From: Climacteris rufus
Taxonomy: Eukaryota > Chordata > Aves > Passeriformes > Climacteridae
Reading direction: 5' to 3'
Length of the DNA stretch: 64,000 bases
Assembly (NCBI GenBank): GCA_013398175.1
Contig: VZRZ01000211.1
Location: 1,040,712 to 1,104,711 of the forward strand
The position numbers and the translations under genes were made by a program. Shown here piece by piece: positions 26,638 through 39,659 of this stretch (positions within the stretch are counted from its first letter, which is position 1; the number at the start of each line of letters is the position of its first letter). A model generated the notes under the pieces. That model did not search any database and was not told the origin of the DNA. It saw nothing but the letters and a program-made list of their open reading frames with translations.

Positions 26638-26965
26638 TGTTGCCTGAAAAGGCTAGCCCAAAAAGTGAGACTAGTCAGGAGAAAGGGAATAAAGGTGAGT
26701 ATTTATTCAAAAGGCCTTCAAAGGTACATTGAGGGCAGACAAAGCCCCCATAGGGGCATCACCCAAAATGGACAATGAGTCACGAGTTCTCCACACCTTT
26801 ATAGGTTTGGTCCATTTGCATATAAGCACAAATTCACCAATTAAAACTGCAATTTCCCCCTCCCCCCTTTACAAGCTTGGGCCTGGGCAGTCTAAGTGTC
26901 CTTGAAGAGCAAGCCCAGAGAGGCACTGTTATGTCTATCTTAGCATGAGAGAACAGCAGCCAACA
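26638..26965 (-). mobile_element. solo LTR of an endogenous retrovirus, minus orientation, about 328 bp
   Basis: The element begins TGTTG and ends CAACA, a 5-bp inverted terminal repeat with the canonical TG...CA. Its immediate flanks are GGCTG (26633-26637) and GGCTA (26966-26970), a 5-bp target-site duplication with one change. Read on the minus strand, regulatory landmarks fall in U3-R-U5 order. A TATA box (CCTATAAAGG, from 26798-26805) comes first, then an AATAAA polyadenylation signal about 95 bases further on (26702-26707), then a short U5. A G-rich run lies in U3 (26854-26869). No gag, pol or env coding is seen on either side, so it appears to be a recombined solo LTR. A 5-bp duplication fits ERVL- or gamma-type elements; the family is not identified. 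It could still drive or terminate transcripts in either neighbourhood. Confidence 0.68.
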
Positions 26966-28139
26966 GGCTATGAAGCATCTCAGAGTAACACATTAGGCAA
27001 TACAGAATTCGAAAAAATATAAGGGTTAAACCTAAGGCAGCAGCTGAAATTGCTGTCATCAGATAGTACCTAAGGCAAGTAATTTATCCATGTTCAAATA
27101 AGTATTAGGGAGACAATTCTGGTTGCCTCAATAAGGATAACAAGAGGAAGGCAAGACAGTCTTTGCTAATGAAGCGCTGTTTTTTTATGGAAATCACCCT
27201 GATTTTTGACAACTCTTTTTTAAAGAATTGTTATTTAATTGAAGAAGTTCATCATTACTACTGCATGTCTACTGATTGTGTCATGACCCCCTATAAAATT
27301 CCTAATGGCACAGTAACAATTCTATCTATTTTATGAATGAGAAAATATCCTGCTTCATTGTGATTAGGATAAATGCTACTGTCTTGGGATAAAGGAGTCC
27401 TTTAGCTTTCAATTCCATCCCTTTACAAACATATATTATTTTAGTTATGTTAATTTCCCCCTATATTTCTTAGTTGCATTTTACAACTGATGAAAGATAT
27501 CAGCTACTGACATGTAGATAAGATATACAGAAGCAGCATCCTGAATTTTGAGAACTGACCAAAAAAAAAGAAAGAAATCTAAATTAATGTATTTCCACAT
27601 ATCCTAACAGAAAGTCTTTAAAAGACAAATTGCTTTTGCTTTTTTTCTTTCCCTCCTGATATTTTTACCAGTTCTTTTAAGCGTGCCCTCTAATTGTAAG
27701 AAGACAAACCAGCTCCTGTTTTGCAGTCTTTGCCCTTTGTTAGAGTTTTGGACTCCTAAGTCTATGAAGCGCAGACTATATCCACATCCTTTTATTAAAG
27801 CAGGCAGAAATAATTCATGCTGTGTAGGTTTTGGTTTTTTCAACCAATATTTCCAAGGCAGCTTTAAAAATGCTTAACTCGTTATAAAAAAGAAACAAGT
27901 CAGATGTGCTGCAAACACATTATATACTGTGAGGCGCTGTCTTCCTCTGAAGTACTTCAAACCCTGGTTGCCATGGCAAGAGAGAAAAAGAATAAAAAAT
28001 TCCTGTAGCGAATACCTTTATAATTCCAAAATCATCGCTCAGCAGGGCTGTGTGCTTAATAACTCACAAAAAATACTGTGGGTTTTTCAGAAGGCTGTGA
28101 GGGAATTTCTCCACTGATGTGTCTCGTCCTGTTCAGATG

Positions 28140-28600
28140 ATTGCACACGCTGCTGAAGAGCAGAGGTGACCGGGAGGGGGGAGCTACATGATGGTGTGAT
28201 TTTAGCTTTGCCGTGGGTGTGAGCGTGTTCATACCTTCTGGCAAAGAGAGGCTGGTTCCCTGGCCACGCTTGGAGGCAGGTGGGATGGAGCAGTGCTGCT
28301 CTGAGCAGCCTGAGCGGCGTGGGAGGACAGGGAGGCTGCTAGAGCTCCGTGTGCCGCCTCCGCACGGAGGAGGAGAGACAGGGGCAGCACGTTTTCGGGT
28401 GTGAGGGTGTGTGTTGGCTGATGCAGCTGCAAGCCTTGTGCTTGTGCAGCCTCATGTTCAGGAAAGGGTCCCTGAGCCCACAAGGCTCCTAGCTCCCAGG
28501 AAGGCTTACCTCTTAGCTCTCAGTCTGCACCTTTCACGGACATGAGCTGTCCCCTCTTTGCCAGGTTCCAGCTCACACCCCTTCTGGCATCCTAGCAGGC
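28140..28600. other. GC- and CpG-richer block of unknown nature
   Basis: Against a strongly AT-rich background this block is clearly richer in G+C and holds about a dozen CpG dinucleotides, clustered around 28160-28400. The region from 28350-28370 alone has three within about 15 bases. It could be a regulatory element, a first exon of an unannotated transcript, or a decayed GC-rich repeat. A strong minus-strand donor-like site (CTAAGAG/GTAAGCC) lies at its right end near 28505. It is too short and too sparse for a classical CpG island. Confidence 0.4.
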
Positions 28601-31600
28601 CTGACCATCATTATGTTATACTATGTACAAATACCCAAGATTTTCAAAAGCTCTGGACTGGAACTGGGGCAACATTTTTGCTTTGGGTATTTGAATACCT
28701 TGTTTTGAATATAGGGTGCAGAGCTCCAATATCCTGACTGTTTTAAAAACATCCTAAGTTCTCTTAAGCCATAGGAATGTAATTTTTGAAGCTTTTCTAG
28801 AGAAGCCTGACCCAGGGGCACTGGTACCAAATAAATCATGTTAGTACTTGCAGCATTTTGCAGAGTTCAGGTTGAGACCTGCAGTAGAGTGATGGCATTT
28901 TGAGACTTTCAGTGATAGATGACAGTGCCCACAGTCATAGCAACTTGATGCAGCATCCTACTGCTAGCACCATCTGGTACAATTTTTAAATATAGAAGGG
29001 GATTTTTCTTAGTCAGCATATTTCTGTCAGAACTAGCACTTCATGGGCCTAATCTCAGTGTCTCCACAGAGCTTTAAACTCCATCAGGTTTCTAATGGAA
29101 TAACACAACCCAGTCTAATCTTTTCAAAGTCTTTGCTTTTTCTTAGCAAATGGAATCAATTTTTACTCTTCAGTAATTTCTGTGGCTGTGTCTGCACTTA
29201 CGTCTAAAACATTTCCTGTCTTTGCACTATCGTTTGTATTTCTATTAAGAACAATTTTAGGGTCTAAGAAGTCATCAGCTGCTGAAATATGTGGAGAGTT
29301 GACTTTTAGCTTGAATATTGCTACCATAAAATGAAATGCGTGAGGATATCATCAAACAGCTACTTATCTTAGCTTCATTTTAGCCCCAATTTTTATTTAA
29401 TGGGTGCCTCCAAAATGTCTGTGAAAGCAATTCTAAAGCCATGGCAGCTATCTGCAAAATGTCAGGTAACTTTTCAAAGATTGTTTAAGCATCTGTCAGC
29501 TAGGAATCATGATGGCTAAAGATCCTTATAAAGCATTCTGAAAGCCATGCATGAAAATACCTGTTTGTACAATTTTGCTTGTTGGTAGTGCTGTGCAGGC
29601 CCTGATCCCAGCTGTGCAGGTAGCCTGCTCTCTGCTTATTGTGCCAGCAAAGCTTCTTGGCATCTAAACTTTCCATTGCTCACAGTGTCCCATGCTTCTG
29701 TGCTGTTCATCTGTATGGAAAAGGGCCGGTTTCTGAACTTGAGGATAAACATAGTAAGAGACAATGTTACATACTGAGCAGTACATACTGTGGGAAAAAT
29801 CCTTTTCCTGAGCTGACAGAAGGCCTAGGCCAATACAAGCCATTAAACAATGTACTTCACTCTACTGACTGTACTTCCTCCTCTCTCCCCAGGAGACAAA
29901 ACTGTTGTGTTCACAGCTGAAACTTTTTACATGCAGGCTCAGGATGGGCTCAGGTGATGGCCAGGGTGGAGTGCCACTGCCCATTTGCCCAAGTCTGTAA
30001 GGCATAAGTGATCTTTGAAGGAATGCACAACTTGTCCCCCCTTTCAGAGGATCGTCCCTGGCTCCTCCCATGTCCTTTGGACCCCAAGGAAGGTGTGACA
30101 CAATAGGGATGTCCCACAGGGTTGACACCCGCACGCCACTTCTTCCTCTTATTGTTCCCCCACAGCTGTTCTGCAAATATTTCCTGCCCTTGCTGCCCCT
30201 GAACAGCAGCTCAAGAAACTAAATGTACAAAAAATTGCTCACTGCACAAATAAAATCTAATTTTATATGTGTATGTGGTGTTTGCACATCTTAGGGTTTT
30301 AGCTTGATCTAGTTAAGAAAGATTTTATGTTTAGTCTTTATTAGAATCTTGCTAAGAAGTTGATTATCTTGCTGAGATGAATGCCTGTTTGTCTTCTCAA
30401 AATATTTTAGGGCATGGTTATACTGTTTAGACCTGAAATGCCTCAGTAATTTGAATAGGTAAACAGATGACTTGGAATGTGAATTTATTTGTGTAGCCGT
30501 CCATAATGCCTCTTCCCAAGCTGTTAGTTCATCCTGCAAACATACACCTCATTTAGATGTTGAACTGAGGATTTATATGTATATTAAATAAAGAGCCTCT
30601 TGAAAAATAGCTACAGTAATCATTCTTCATGTCTACATATCATGTCTGACACATTAAATGAAAGAACAAAGTCACTAGCTGAAGCCTTGGACAGCAGATT
30701 AAATGTATGACTAATAACGCCTGAAAGCCAAGATTGGTGAGAGACATTATGATCATCCTGACCAATGTGAGTTTAAAAAGCCTGAGATTATTTTCCTTGA
30801 AGAGCCTTAATGAGAAAAAGAGTGAGAATCACTTGCTAGCAGAACAGTGTGTGGTAGATGCTCTTTGGTGTGGACTTGTCAGACCTGGAGGAGGTTGTTG
30901 CTTCAGTGTCTCTTCCTCTCTGAATTAGAACGTTTGCAGAATAGAAATAGAAAAATCTCCTTTTTCTGTGTCTTTTGTTAATCAAATCCCTGTGCATATA
31001 CTGGTTGTTTGGTTTATTTTTACACTTGTGAGTTAGCACAGCAAGCTTCCACCTTGACTGGCTGCAGTGAGATGGAGGTGACTGCCATAAAGTGTAATGG
31101 CAGAAAATGTGAGTGTTGGAGCTAATTCCTGAAATTTTGTTCTTATCTTGATATTTGAATTCAGTATTAGCCTAATACAGTATGTGACTGAGAAGTAGGA
31201 CTCAGTGTCTGTTTATTTTCAGAAAAAGAAAGTTTGCAGTTACATTTCCTGTAATGGTGTTATGCACAGGACAATTATAAAGGGCCAGAGGGCAGAAGAC
31301 CAGGAATGAAGGATTATAGGATACTCATGATAAAAGGGACTTCAGACAATCATAATCCTCCCTTCTGTGCATTATTTTTTTGCTTTGCCAGTATTCTTGT
31401 CTGGTATCATGTAGCCCGTTCAGGTTTTCTCTGCTCCCCTTTCTGTTTCAACAGAGGACTAATATAAGGGTATCAAATGCATAATCTGAATGGTAGGCAG
31501 TTCTATGAACCCTTGTGATAGCCAAGATAAGCAATATTTCTTTAAATCTGCTCACTATTGTTAATCTAGATAAACCATATCTGGCACCAAACAATTAGCT

Positions 31601-34458
31601 GAGTAATTGGAAACAATTTCTGTAAGTCAGTATGGCAATAAATGGAGTTGCTGGAAAAATGAGAACTCTGACTCAAGTAGTTAATCAAAATTCCAATGAT
31701 GATTCTAGTTCAAGGATTGTAGTTCAGTGCTCAAACAACTTCATAAATATGAAGCACATTTGCTCTGTCTGGAAGAAGTCTGCATTTCTTATCTAGCCTT
31801 TCTATTGACATTGTTAAATTTGGTAAGATATATTTATTTGATTTGAGAAAAGCTGAGCTCTGGTAAGGTTGCAATGAATGTTGAACTTGCAAGAAAATCA
31901 CAGGTGATCTGTGAACAGCCATGGGTTTCACTGACTTGTGTATTAGCTCCCTGACTTGTAGGGCAGTTATTATGTAGCCTGTAATGAATCCTTGGGGCAT
32001 CTCCATCAATCCTGGCCTACCTCAGGCAGCTGCAGCACAGACAGGAGCTGCATTGCAGGAGTGAGTGCTGGAGTCAGAGTTGATGCTGGCTGACACAGAG
32101 GATCAAATGATAAAATTGCAAATTTAGTACAAATTACAAAATAGTACAAATTTTACTGCTCTGCCTGCTGTGAAATGTTTGGGGGAAGCTGAAATTCTCT
32201 ACATAATCAGGTACTTCCCTGAACTTTACACAAATCTTTCACCTGCATTCTTGATTAGAAGCCTCTCCATGTTCCTGCCTTGAGTAGAGAACTTTTGCTA
32301 TTTGAGAGCAGACCAAAATCACTCACTCATTTCTTTCCCCAAGTTTGGCTTGAGCTCTGGGGTGGAAATTTGAATTAGTTCGCAGTAGGACCTACTTGTT
32401 CTTAGCTGGTGTGCCCATTTATTGATTGGGTAATGACTGTAAGTGGGAGAAGTAAATTTTATATTGTAGTTCTCTATTGTTTTTTCTTTTATAGTAACTT
32501 CTGGGGCATTAAAATTATCATCCTGGCTTTATCCTATGGATTCCAATAGAGTCTGATTAAGAACACTTATTTTTTCCATCAGTTATTTGGAAGATAACAT
32601 GCCCATGCAGGGGACTTGTCTCCCAAAGCCACCAGAGTGATTGAGAGATCATGCTCCTTGAAACTCATCTACACTTTACAAGTCTGTTCATAAATGCTTA
32701 TCTGTCCCCAACAGATGTAATGAATCTTTCCCCTACTATTCAGGCTCCTATTATTTGTACCCACTTTTTTATGACCAGTAATGTTAAAAGCAACCTTTTC
32801 AGTGTAAAATTTCTGTACACAGATAATCACAATATAATGAGGAAGAATCAAGCCTATAAAAAGTGAAAATTTGTGTTTTTTTCATTTTAATTTGCTGTTG
32901 AAAATGGACATTGAATGAAATAATTGTTCATTACAATTTTCTTAATGTAATTCTATTTATGATGACATCAAAAAGTCAGAACTTGACAGGGAGGGTTTTT
33001 AAAAGTGGTTCTCTGTGTACTTACTGATGGGCAGCTTCTCAGCTTGTGATAGTTGTTATTAGATATTTTTGTACGTTGTTTTGTTTTAATTTTAGCTATT
33101 TCTGATAATAAATTCAGTAGCAGGAATAAAGGATTTTTCTTCTGATAATATATTCAAATGGCAGTTCCTAGAATAGTGTCAGTGTGCTTTGTTGCAGGCC
33201 TTTAGAATGCAGTAAGAAGAGGGTTGACACTATTTTCTTGTGGATTTTCTTTTGTGGTGCAAGTCCATGTGTCTGGGCTTCATACCCTGTGCTCAGTGGG
33301 CTCAGCCTGCCCAGGAACACTGAGGCTCTGGGCAGGTGCTGCATAGGCAGTGACAGGGTGACAATTTGGGAGTGTAGTGCCATGGCCAGGTGGCTGTGGC
33401 TGGACCTTGGAATGCACACAATGTACAAAATCCTCCACTTCTGCCTGGGCAGAATTCTTAAATGGGGAAAATAAAGTGCATTGGTCATGTACTAATCCAA
33501 ATGATCCCTCCACCATTCCAACTTATTCAGAGCCACGTATGAGTACAGCTAAGTTACATTTTTATCCCCTAGAAAGAATGACAGCAGCTATAGCTGCCTT
33601 TGTCAGACAAAATGCTCCATTCTTCATTAAAATCAAAAAGGTTTATTCACAGTTGGGTGTTTGGTTTGCTTTCTTTGATATAAATTGCAGTCTAAAAATG
33701 AACTTTGGAGAAAGAAATTTCATTTTACTGAAATGCTGCCTGTGGATTTTCTTTTTTTTTTTTTTGTCTTTTTTAATGAATGAGAGGTTGTTGAAATGGA
33801 TTTGTTACTATGGAGTTTTACAGAGCAAGTAAATTATCCCAATTTTTAACACACTAGTTCACTGCTGCTGACACTGATTTGAGTATAGTGTGACATGCTA
33901 ACATTTCTGATTTTTTTCTATTTGTTCTATGTATGAAGGCTGTATTATACATATTATATTTGCACTGTCAAGTGTTGATAAATTGAGACCTTCCATTCTA
34001 ATGTTACTTTTATAGCTTAATGGCTTTTACACCTTCTGGTTCTTTTGCGGGTATATTATTATTACTTTTTAGTTACTGTTGCACTTTTTTTTGCCTGGGT
34101 TCTTTGATCCATTTAAGTATAGGATAGCTCTCCTTTGTGAGCCTGACTATTTTGTGAAATTTTTGGATTGTTACCCTTGTGGTGAAATAAGTTAATTAAG
34201 AAATGCAACATCTTAAGCTGTTGAATGCTGTCTCAGAAAAATAGGCTTTTTCAGTCTTTATCACACGCAGATACTATCATGCTGTATGTGTACAAGAAAA
34301 GTAGATGGAAGGCTGTAGGATTTTTTTTTTGTATTGTGTTCCACCTTCCTACTGTTTGACTTGGCAACTTCAGCAAAGTTGTCCTGATGTGCTTTTTCCT
34401 GTTGTTGCCCGTAGTGTATGACTGAACAACTTCGCTTATAAAAATTTGTATTTCCTTC

Positions 34459-34483
34459 TTTTTGTTGTTGTTTTTGTTGTTGT
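34459..34483. repeat. TTG-rich simple repeat
   Basis: An interrupted array of TTG units within T runs. Plain microsatellite. Confidence 0.75.
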
Positions 34484-37400
34484 CATTTGAATCTCATTTA
34501 CTATTTGTCTCAGTTACATTGAGGAAATTCTTTCCATTTGCAATAAAGTCAGAGGATGAGAGTATCTGCTCTGACATTATTTTTTTTTTTGTTAACCTGA
34601 CTAGCTTACATAATATTGTATGTCTTATTTTTTGTGCTGCTTAGTGCTTGCAAAAGTTTCAGGAATGCTGATTTCCTCTATGTGCTTTGTTCAAACAACT
34701 ATGCAAATAATTCCCCTGCCTGAAAGTAAACGAAAGCTTTTTTTGTTTTGTTTTTAAACATCTGTCTCAAATGCCGTGGTAAAAATTCTGCTGGAGCCCA
34801 TGTACAATGGAAAGAAATTCCTGCAACTCAGTCAGGTGTCTGGGATGGTGGTGATCTATGGTAAATGTGGTAGAGTCCTGTACTCTGAAAAATGTTCCAA
34901 AACCATCAACTGGTTCTACAAAAGTCCAGGATTTTTAGTCTGTTTACAGTCTTAGAGCACAGGGGAATGTAATTCAGTGATGTTGAGATACATGTGGATT
35001 CTTTCTGTAACAGAATTCAAATTGGAATTAGTAATTGGAAATTTAAAAGTGTGGTTTGAGATTCAAAACCCCAAATAACAACAATTAGTGGTTCAAATAT
35101 CTGTCAGTGAACAGCTTCTCATCTCTTTGCTGTAGTGTCTCCTAGCAACTGCTGTGCTTCTCCGAACCTGTGTTATCTTGACAATACTCGTGGTGTACAA
35201 GGCATTTCATTCAAAGGGCTTTACAGTCCATGAATGTATTTGTGAAGCATCCTTGAAATGCAGCTGTTATTTGGTAAAAATGATAAGTAAGTAGACACAG
35301 CACTGTTGCATGATTTGGTAAGAGAAATGGGAGAATATGAAACAGGAGTTTGGGCTAATCCTGACAGGGATCTCTTTATGTGGAACAAAGAGAAAGTCTG
35401 TGGCTAAAACTTACCCTTTCTATCTTCAAGTTAGCAAGGTGCCTTTTAGATGGTGAAGGTTAGGGCATCATTTGAGCAAACCAGGGAAGTTCAGCTTAGT
35501 TATTGTCTGCTTTGTTCCTCGGGAATTCTACAAACCTCTAGTCCTTCTGTAGTCTAAGCCCCTTCACAGGCTGTGTTGAAATGAGGAATCCCCATCCCTC
35601 CATTCCAGGTTCACCCTGTGTCCAAGGCTCAGGTCTCTGCACTGGTAAGTAGCTGCTGACTGCATCTCTCCCTGGTCTTTACAGCTGACATATCAGGAGT
35701 GAGCAGCTACTGTGTTCCACCTGCCTGTGATCTGGGTTTAAAATACAGACAAGGTGCTACCTTCCCTGAAATCTAAATAATCGCATCCAGTATCTTGTAT
35801 TTAGGGGATTTCACCAGCAAGCTGCTTTAAATTTCTGTGTTTCTGTATTCTAATATTAAGAAATTAGTACTTTTGCTGTTACCTGTGGATCTGGTCAAAG
35901 ATCTGCAAACAGTTCCCAATTCAGGGAAAGCAGAATTTTTGTTTATGATAACTATTGGGTCCAGACAGAGAAATACTATTGCTTTTCAGTGCCTCTGTGA
36001 TGATCCTTCATTAATATTATCTATCTAGTTTTCTAGACAGTCTGTTCTTAGGATGCAGTAAAGGCCATGAACACTCAGATACTTTTAATTGTATGTTTCT
36101 TTCCATTTTTTATGTTTGCAGCTTCTGTTGCTTTCAGTTTTCATTTGTCTCTTCATTTTTTTGGGCAGAAAGAATTTGGAAGCTTAAGGCTATTGGTCTG
36201 GAACTGTTCATCATTTAGACCAATTTGTTATGGATTGTGATTTAACATTTTGCTTCATATATTTTCTTCAGAGCATGAGTGGAATTTAATGTTATTTTGC
36301 ATTCCATGTAGTTGTAGATTTCCTGTCTGTTACCAGAATATGACTTCTTTCTGAGTTCTGAGTCCTTCAGTAGCTCTCCAAACTCCTGTCATTTGGAGTG
36401 CTAAAAAGTAGGTTGAAATTTCAATGCTGATTTGTTACAGATAAATCCAGGAAAAGTGAATAAATCAGCAAATTCTTCTTTCTGTCACCAACCCATTTTA
36501 ATAACATAAGCATTGTTAAAAGTTTAGTTTTTGAATCTATTAATTATTGAAAGTTAGTTTGCCACAGCACCCTAGAAATGCTGACTTGAAATCATTTCAG
36601 GAGCTGAAAATAGGTGTGCAATAACGATTTTAATGGAAAATTAAGCAAGTATTATTGGCTGTTATCTGATTAAGCTACATGAAATGGCTTATAATTTTGG
36701 GTCTACATATACCATATATTTGCATTAATAAAATGTCTTTCCACCTTTGGGAAACAACACAAAACAACTAACAATCAAACCCAACCCTAGCTGACATACT
36801 TTGGAGTATCAGCTGAGAAGACAAAGCAAGGAAAGCAATTCTTGGGGAATTAGTGCTGGTGGCAGAATCAGATGCAGCGGTAGAACTGAAAGAAATTAAC
36901 TACCACAGCTGCTTCGGTAGTCTGCTCTGCTGACTCCTGTGCTGCACTGTTTCCACCCTATGATTAATGGTGAAGTTTATCTTATGGAGCTGTCATTTTG
37001 GCATCTTTCACTAGTACAGCAATCACTTTAAAGGAAAAGAGGGACTTAAATTGACCTCTTTCTTTTTGTAATCAGGAACAGGATGCACCAGCTTTTAGCT
37101 TAAACTGACCCATTATGTACATTTGAGAAATGAGTCACGGTCAGAACCTCTCAGAATACGTTCTGGTTGGTGGGAAGACAGACAAACTCAAATTCCCTGG
37201 TATGAACATGCTTCCATGTTTTCATATGGTAGTGAGACCCAAAGCAGCAAGGGAAGTACTTTGAAGTTGTTGGTTTAGAGTTCTTAGATATGCTGAAGTG
37301 ATGATAACTTTGGGATGTGTTTGTGGTGACATGGTGACACCATTAGATGTGTTAGTTAATGCAGCATGTTAGAGGCTTAGCTATTGAGGAAAAGCAAGGA

Positions 37401-39659
37401 TGTTTATTTTCAAGTCTAGTGCACTCCATTTTCAGTCCCTTCTTTTTAGAACTTGATATTGTTACTCCTTCTTTTCCTGAGAATCTGTTATCTTTGTTTC
37501 ATAAATATATTACTGAAAAAACAATGACTTTGGAACATGCTGAGTTTCATCAAATTATGTTATCTTTCCTTAAAGGTAGAGACCAATGCTTGTTCAAGGG
37601 TTTCTGACTCTTTCTGTCTCTTCAGGTGTCTCTCTAATTCTTTATGCATGCTGTATTTGAAATGTGTCACCCTCCAGTGTGAGACGCTAAATAAGGACAG
37701 CCACAGGTTGCGTAGTGCAGATCTCTCTGCTCCTATTCCTGATTAATTCTACAGTTTTGTTCTGTGTTCTTCTCTGCCACTCAAAATGCCATTTCTACGG
37801 CTGCATTTCTGACTTCCTATCTAAAGCATTCCCCTCTAAATAGAGATTACACCCACTGAATAAAAACTGAACCTTTAGATCAGTCAAAAGACTGTCAGTA
37901 GTGAGATATAGGCCATATTTGCCCACATGAATGATTTGACTGTGTAAAATTGAAGACATGTAATTTCAGTTCCCTTATTAAAATTTGTCTTCTGCATTTG
38001 CCCAGATCAATTTTGAATCTGTTACTGAAGTCCAGAGATATCTACCAAATGAAGCTTCTTACAGGAGCAAATACTCTATCTCAGTTACGTTTCTGCTTTC
38101 ATTGCTTTTGGTTTTCCACAAGGAAAATGCTTCTTGGCTACAAATTTAACAGATGAATTGCAGAGAACTCATTTCTGATTTAAAGCAATCTGTTCCGTTA
38201 GATATGCAAAGCACAGGGATTTCTGCCTCCTTCTGTTGTACCCCATGGTGACACCATCATTTACCACTCACTGCAATGATCTACAGCCTGTGTGGGCAAA
38301 GAAATACATTCCAATGCCTTAAACCTCCCTGAGTTTCAGTCAAATCGGTGGGATGATAAAAACTGTCTTGCTTATAGCATTTTTTTTGAATGCAACAAGT
38401 ACATTTTGATTAATTCCTAGTGAAGTGCTTATCCAAAACTATAAGTCTTTTGGAAAGGGTGGGCTCTGGGACAAAATATTTGCTAGGAGCTTCTTATAAC
38501 TCCACTTGCTTATTGTTAATGACACCTGTCAAATTGGTGTTTATAGCAGTGACTGGATGTGCAAAGACACATTCTTTTATGTTTCTATCTTGCTCTCTGT
38601 CTTCAGTACCTTCATAGCATTTAGAATGAGTAAGAAGAAGGAATCATAAAGCAAACTAAGAGCACAGCAAAATAAAGCACAAACTCCCTTAAAATTCTCT
38701 CTTCAGTGAACCAAAACCAGAACTGACTGATCTAGTAAGAAGCACAGTTGGAATAAAATAATCTTCATAAACTGAACACTTCAGTAGGATTTATGAAAAA
38801 TCTGATGCTTGAGCCCTCATTCTGATTCCAGCATTTAAAATAGCTAAATGTTAGACTTACTGTTCTATATGTTTTAACGTTTTATTGTTCATTAATCATT
38901 GTTTGGGGAAGGCTTAGAGTGCTAGAAAGATAGCAGTTAAATAACTTATTGGCATGTTGGTAAGGTTCCTCTTCTGCTCCCATTATCATGGACCCAGATC
39001 TCCAGTGTGAATGAAGGGCACACAGGGAAATATGTCTACATTTGCTAGAATGTTTGCAGTAAATAACTCAGCCACCACACAACTCTGCCAAAATTGTTCA
39101 ATATTGTACTCCTGTGTTATCTTAGATTAAAATTAATGCATAAGTGTGCATGGTTTCCTTGTTCTGTCTGTCTGAAGGAATAAAGCTTTTGTAAGTGTTA
39201 AACACAAATACATCTTTCTATACCAGGAAACTTATGAAATAAAAGCATTCTGAGTTACTTAATTCCAGATTATATAAAGAACTAACTATGACAGTATTGC
39301 TGAATGTTAGTGACCATTTCTGAGTCGGGGGGTGGATGGTATCCCAAGCAAGCAAACACAGCACTCAGATGTGTGAACAGGAGGAAAAAGTAAACCAGAA
39401 CTCTACTAGTCTGTTGTCTGTGATGCTTCATGAGAGTCCCCTCATATATTTAAAACAGATAAATTGGATTACTTGTGGCTGGGCTCTTCAGGATTAGTGG
39501 TCTGCAGTTTGAAGAGCAGTAGGATCAGAAAACTTGCCATAAAGGGAGTTAACAAGGGGCTCTGAGGTACTTCAAAATAGTTACCAATTCATCAAAGGGC
39601 ACACCATTTTATCTGTTTTCTCAGGAAGGATTAATAGGTTTCCAGGTCTATTTGTACTC

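Larger units (their letters stand above)
26966..39659. other. long non-coding stretch with a few GC-richer blocks
   Basis: No supportable gene in nearly 13 kb. GC-richer blocks stand out at 28140-28600 (listed), 29930-30210 and 33260-33440. The longest open frame in the whole window (33377-33832, 151 codons) lies here but lacks domain or splice support. Poly-T runs occur at 33752-33765 and a TTG-rich tract at 34459-34483. Confidence 0.55.

Noticed and set aside
26838..26872. Minus-strand G/A-rich run read as a polypurine tract next to a shorter LTR (26638-26851)
   Set aside because: The larger 26638-26965 interval gives matching TGTTG/CAACA ends and a near-perfect 5-bp flank duplication, so the purine run is better placed inside U3.
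28505..28600. Minus-strand segment open in one frame before CTAAGAG/GTAAGCC
   Set aside because: No polypyrimidine tract precedes the only possible acceptor, so an internal exon is unsupported. A first exon cannot be excluded and is mentioned with the CpG-rich block.
33377..33832. Longest open frame in the window (151 codons, plus strand)
   Set aside because: The amino-terminal part overlaps a GC-richer block that is also open in other frames, the carboxy-terminal part translates a poly-T run, there is no domain signature, and splice signals around its middle are weak.
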